In this document: piece after piece, positions 30,117-31,496 of the stretch | Numbering within the stretch: position 1 is the stretch's first letter | Layout: every line of letters begins with the position of its first letter | Made by a program: the position numbers and the translations under genes | Source: an uncultured Bacillaceae bacterium | GTDB lineage: Bacteria; Bacillota; Bacilli; Bacillales; Alkalibacillaceae | DNA: 31,496 nt | NCBI GenBank assembly: GCA_937983065.1 | Contig: CALKAL010000089.1 | Coordinates: forward strand, 1-31,496 | Reading direction: 5' to 3' | The notes under the pieces: model-generated | Database searches by the model: none | The model's input: only the letters and a program-made list of their open reading frames with translations | Told to the model about the DNA's origin: nothing

Positions 30117-31391
30117 ATGACAACAACGGTAGTAGTTGGTACCCAGTGGGGAGACGAAGGAAAAGGTAAAATTACAGATTTCCTCGCAGAAGATGCTCAC
30201 ATTGTTGCGCGATATCAAGGTGGCGATAACGCAGGCCATACGATTCAGTTTAACGGCGCGACATACAAACTTCATTTAATTCCATCTGGTATTTTTAATG
30301 CAGATAAATGGTCCATTCTCGGTAATGGGATGGTTATTAATCCTGAAAAGCTATTAAACGAAATGGACTACGTCAAATCGAATGGCGCATCTTTAGACAA
30401 GCTTAGAATTAGTAATCGAGCCCACGTCATAATGCCATATCATATTGAATTAGATTGCCTACAAGAAGAATCGAGATCCTCTGATAAACGGATTGGAACG
30501 ACGAAAAAAGGAATCGGCCCAGCTTATTCAGATAAAGTTAATCGGATTGGCATTCGAATGGCAGATTTATTAGACGAACAAATTTTAAAAGAAAAAATAA
30601 ATGACCAAGTAAAAGAAAAAAACATTTTATTAGAAAAAGTTTATGGCGTTGACCCAATTGACGAAAAAGAAGTCCTCGAACGTTATTTAAAGTACGGCGA
30701 ATTGTTAGCACCATATATTACAGATACCGCTTTATTATTAGAAAAAGCAATCGCGCAAAATGAGAACATTCTTTTTGAAGGGGCTCAAGGAGTGATGCTT
30801 GATCTAGATCATGGGACATATCCGTACGTCACATCATCAAGCACATCAGCTGCAGGAGTTGCTGTCGGAAGCGGAATCGGTCCCCAATTAGTTGACCGAG
30901 TGATTGGTGTATCAAAAGCGTATACGACCCGTGTCGGTGACGGCCCTTTCCCGACAGAAATTATCGGCCCAGTTGGAGATACAATTCGTGAAGTCGGTAA
31001 AGAATACGGAACGACAACAGGAAGACCTCGCCGAGTTGGCTGGTTTGATGCCGTCGTCGTTAATCACGCAAGAAGAACGAGCGGGATGACCCAAATATCC
31101 CTTAACTGTTTAGACGTCTTATCTGGCATCGAAAAATTAAACATTTGCACACACTACGAATATAACGGCGAAAAAATTGAATACTACCCAGCAAACTTAA
31201 ACGAATTAAAACAATGCACGCCCGTATATAAGCAGCTAGACGGCTGGGATGAAGATATTACAACCGTCGAACACTTTGACGAACTACCAGCAAACGCAAA
31301 AATATATATTAAAACAATCGAAGAGCTTATCGGAATCGAAGTCGCTATTTTTTCAGTCGGCCCAGATCGGAAGCAGACGATTGTAAGATAA
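30117..31391 (+). CDS. purA: Adenylosuccinate synthase
   Basis: 424 residues from ATG 30117 (AGGAGGG at 30105-30111), which gives the typical MTTTVVVGTQWGDEGKGKITD. It joins IMP and aspartate using GTP, the first committed step to AMP. The P-loop GTQWGDEGKGK is at 8-18 with catalytic Asp13; GGDNAGHT holds the catalytic His; GTTKKGIGPAYSDK, GPFPTE, GTTTGRPRRVGWFD and SVGPDRKQTI are family landmarks. An upstream in-frame ATG at 30075 lies at the expected transcription start and is rejected. A PurR box and own promoter suggest purine-controlled expression. Confidence 0.97.
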   Translation: MTTTVVVGTQWGDEGKGKITDFLAEDAHIVARYQGGDNAGHTIQFNGATYKLHLIPSGIFNADKWSILGNGMVINPEKLLNEMDYVKSNGASLDKLRISNRAHVIMPYHIELDCLQEESRSSDKRIGTTKKGIGPAYSDKVNRIGIRMADLLDEQILKEKINDQVKEKNILLEKVYGVDPIDEKEVLERYLKYGELLAPYITDTALLLEKAIAQNENILFEGAQGVMLDLDHGTYPYVTSSSTSAAGVAVGSGIGPQLVDRVIGVSKAYTTRVGDGPFPTEIIGPVGDTIREVGKEYGTTTGRPRRVGWFDAVVVNHARRTSGMTQISLNCLDVLSGIEKLNICTHYEYNGEKIEYYPANLNELKQCTPVYKQLDGWDEDITTVEHFDELPANAKIYIKTIEELIGIEVAIFSVGPDRKQTIVR

Positions 31392-31401
31392 TAGTGAGTG
31401 A

Positions 31402-31437
31402 AAAAACACTGGGAATCATCATTGTCCCAGTGTTTTT
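31402..31437 (+). terminator. Terminator after purA
   Basis: Stem ACACTGGGA (31406-31414) with TCCCAGTGT (31425-31433), extended by A/T runs on both sides. Confidence 0.88.
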
Positions 31438-31462
31438 ATAATTGATAATAGGAGGGAATTCT

Positions 31463-31496
31463 ATGGTTCCAGGTAGAGGGGGAGAATTTCCTGCAT
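31463..31496 (+). CDS. Start of a gene cut by the window edge
   Basis: A strong ribosome binding site AGGAGGG (31450-31456) lies 6 bases before ATG 31463, and the frame stays open to the end (MVPGRGGEFPA). Only 11 residues are visible. It does not look like WalR, which follows purA in B. subtilis and begins MDKKILVVDDE. Identity unknown. Confidence 0.5.
   Translation, partial: MVPGRGGEFPA

Noticed and set aside
1..31496. tRNA or rRNA genes, transposase genes, prophage genes, Noc-binding sites (ATTTCCCGGGAAAT)
   Set aside because: None was found by reading the sequence; accessory regions show no transposase or terminal repeats that would define an insertion sequence.

Overview
This window is the replication-origin neighbourhood of a low-GC Gram-positive, endospore-forming member of the Bacillaceae. 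The gene order dnaN-dnaA / rpmH-rnpA-yidC(spoIIIJ)-jag / mnmE-mnmG-rsmG-noc-soj-spo0J / yyaC / DUF951-ychF-rpsF-ssb / rpsR / yybS-gdpP-rplI-dnaB(dnaC)-purA follows the Bacillus subtilis origin region almost step by step. YyaC (a sporulation-associated protein), the Noc/Soj/Spo0J set and the Gram-positive type bipartite oriC all support this. The genus cannot be fixed from the sequence. The intergenic repeat style (20-bp spaced CGCAAAT units, a GACTCCTGCGGGA-like segment) recalls halophilic or alkaliphilic Bacillaceae, but that is only an impression.

Region by region: 1-3300 holds dnaN and dnaA on the minus strand, with DnaA boxes on both sides of dnaA and a DnaA-trio unwinding element between dnaA and dnaN. 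From 3306 most genes run on the plus strand, away from the origin. Positions 3306-5433 hold L34, RNase P protein, membrane insertase and Jag/KhpB. Positions 5471-8777 are an accessory cassette: a TetR regulator divergent from a two-gene ABC exporter, with two matching 26-bp operator-like dyads between them. Positions 9076-15803 hold tRNA and rRNA modification genes followed by chromosome segregation genes, with two perfect 16-bp parS sites. Positions 16008-18394 hold three less conserved membrane or sporulation genes. Positions 18458-20833 hold DUF951, YchF, S6 and SSB.

The main departure from the standard layout is between ssb and rpsR. Normally S6, SSB and S18 are made from one operon. Here about 3 kb separates ssb from rpsR. 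The gap holds a very large terminator, a small membrane protein, and a MerR regulator coupled to a C45-type Ntn-hydrolase under a textbook MerR promoter with a 19-bp spacer. rpsR has its own strong promoter and a roughly 138-nt leader rich in ACACAC tracts. The 3' end of the ssb transcript is rich in GTGTGT tracts, and one pair is a perfect 12-bp inverted match. Beyond rpsR there is a small XRE-regulator/membrane-protein pair with a 20-bp direct-repeat operator, then the conserved YybS/GdpP/L9/DnaB/PurA block. purA has a near-consensus PurBox just upstream of its promoter. A new gene begins at the right edge.

Functionally, the core genes cover replication initiation (DnaA, DnaN, DnaB, SSB), origin segregation and division-site control (Soj, Spo0J, Noc, parS), translation (L34, S6, S18, L9, MnmE/G, RsmG, YchF), membrane protein insertion (YidC with Jag), c-di-AMP turnover (GdpP) and AMP synthesis (PurA). 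All assignments come from reading the sequence; no database search was run.
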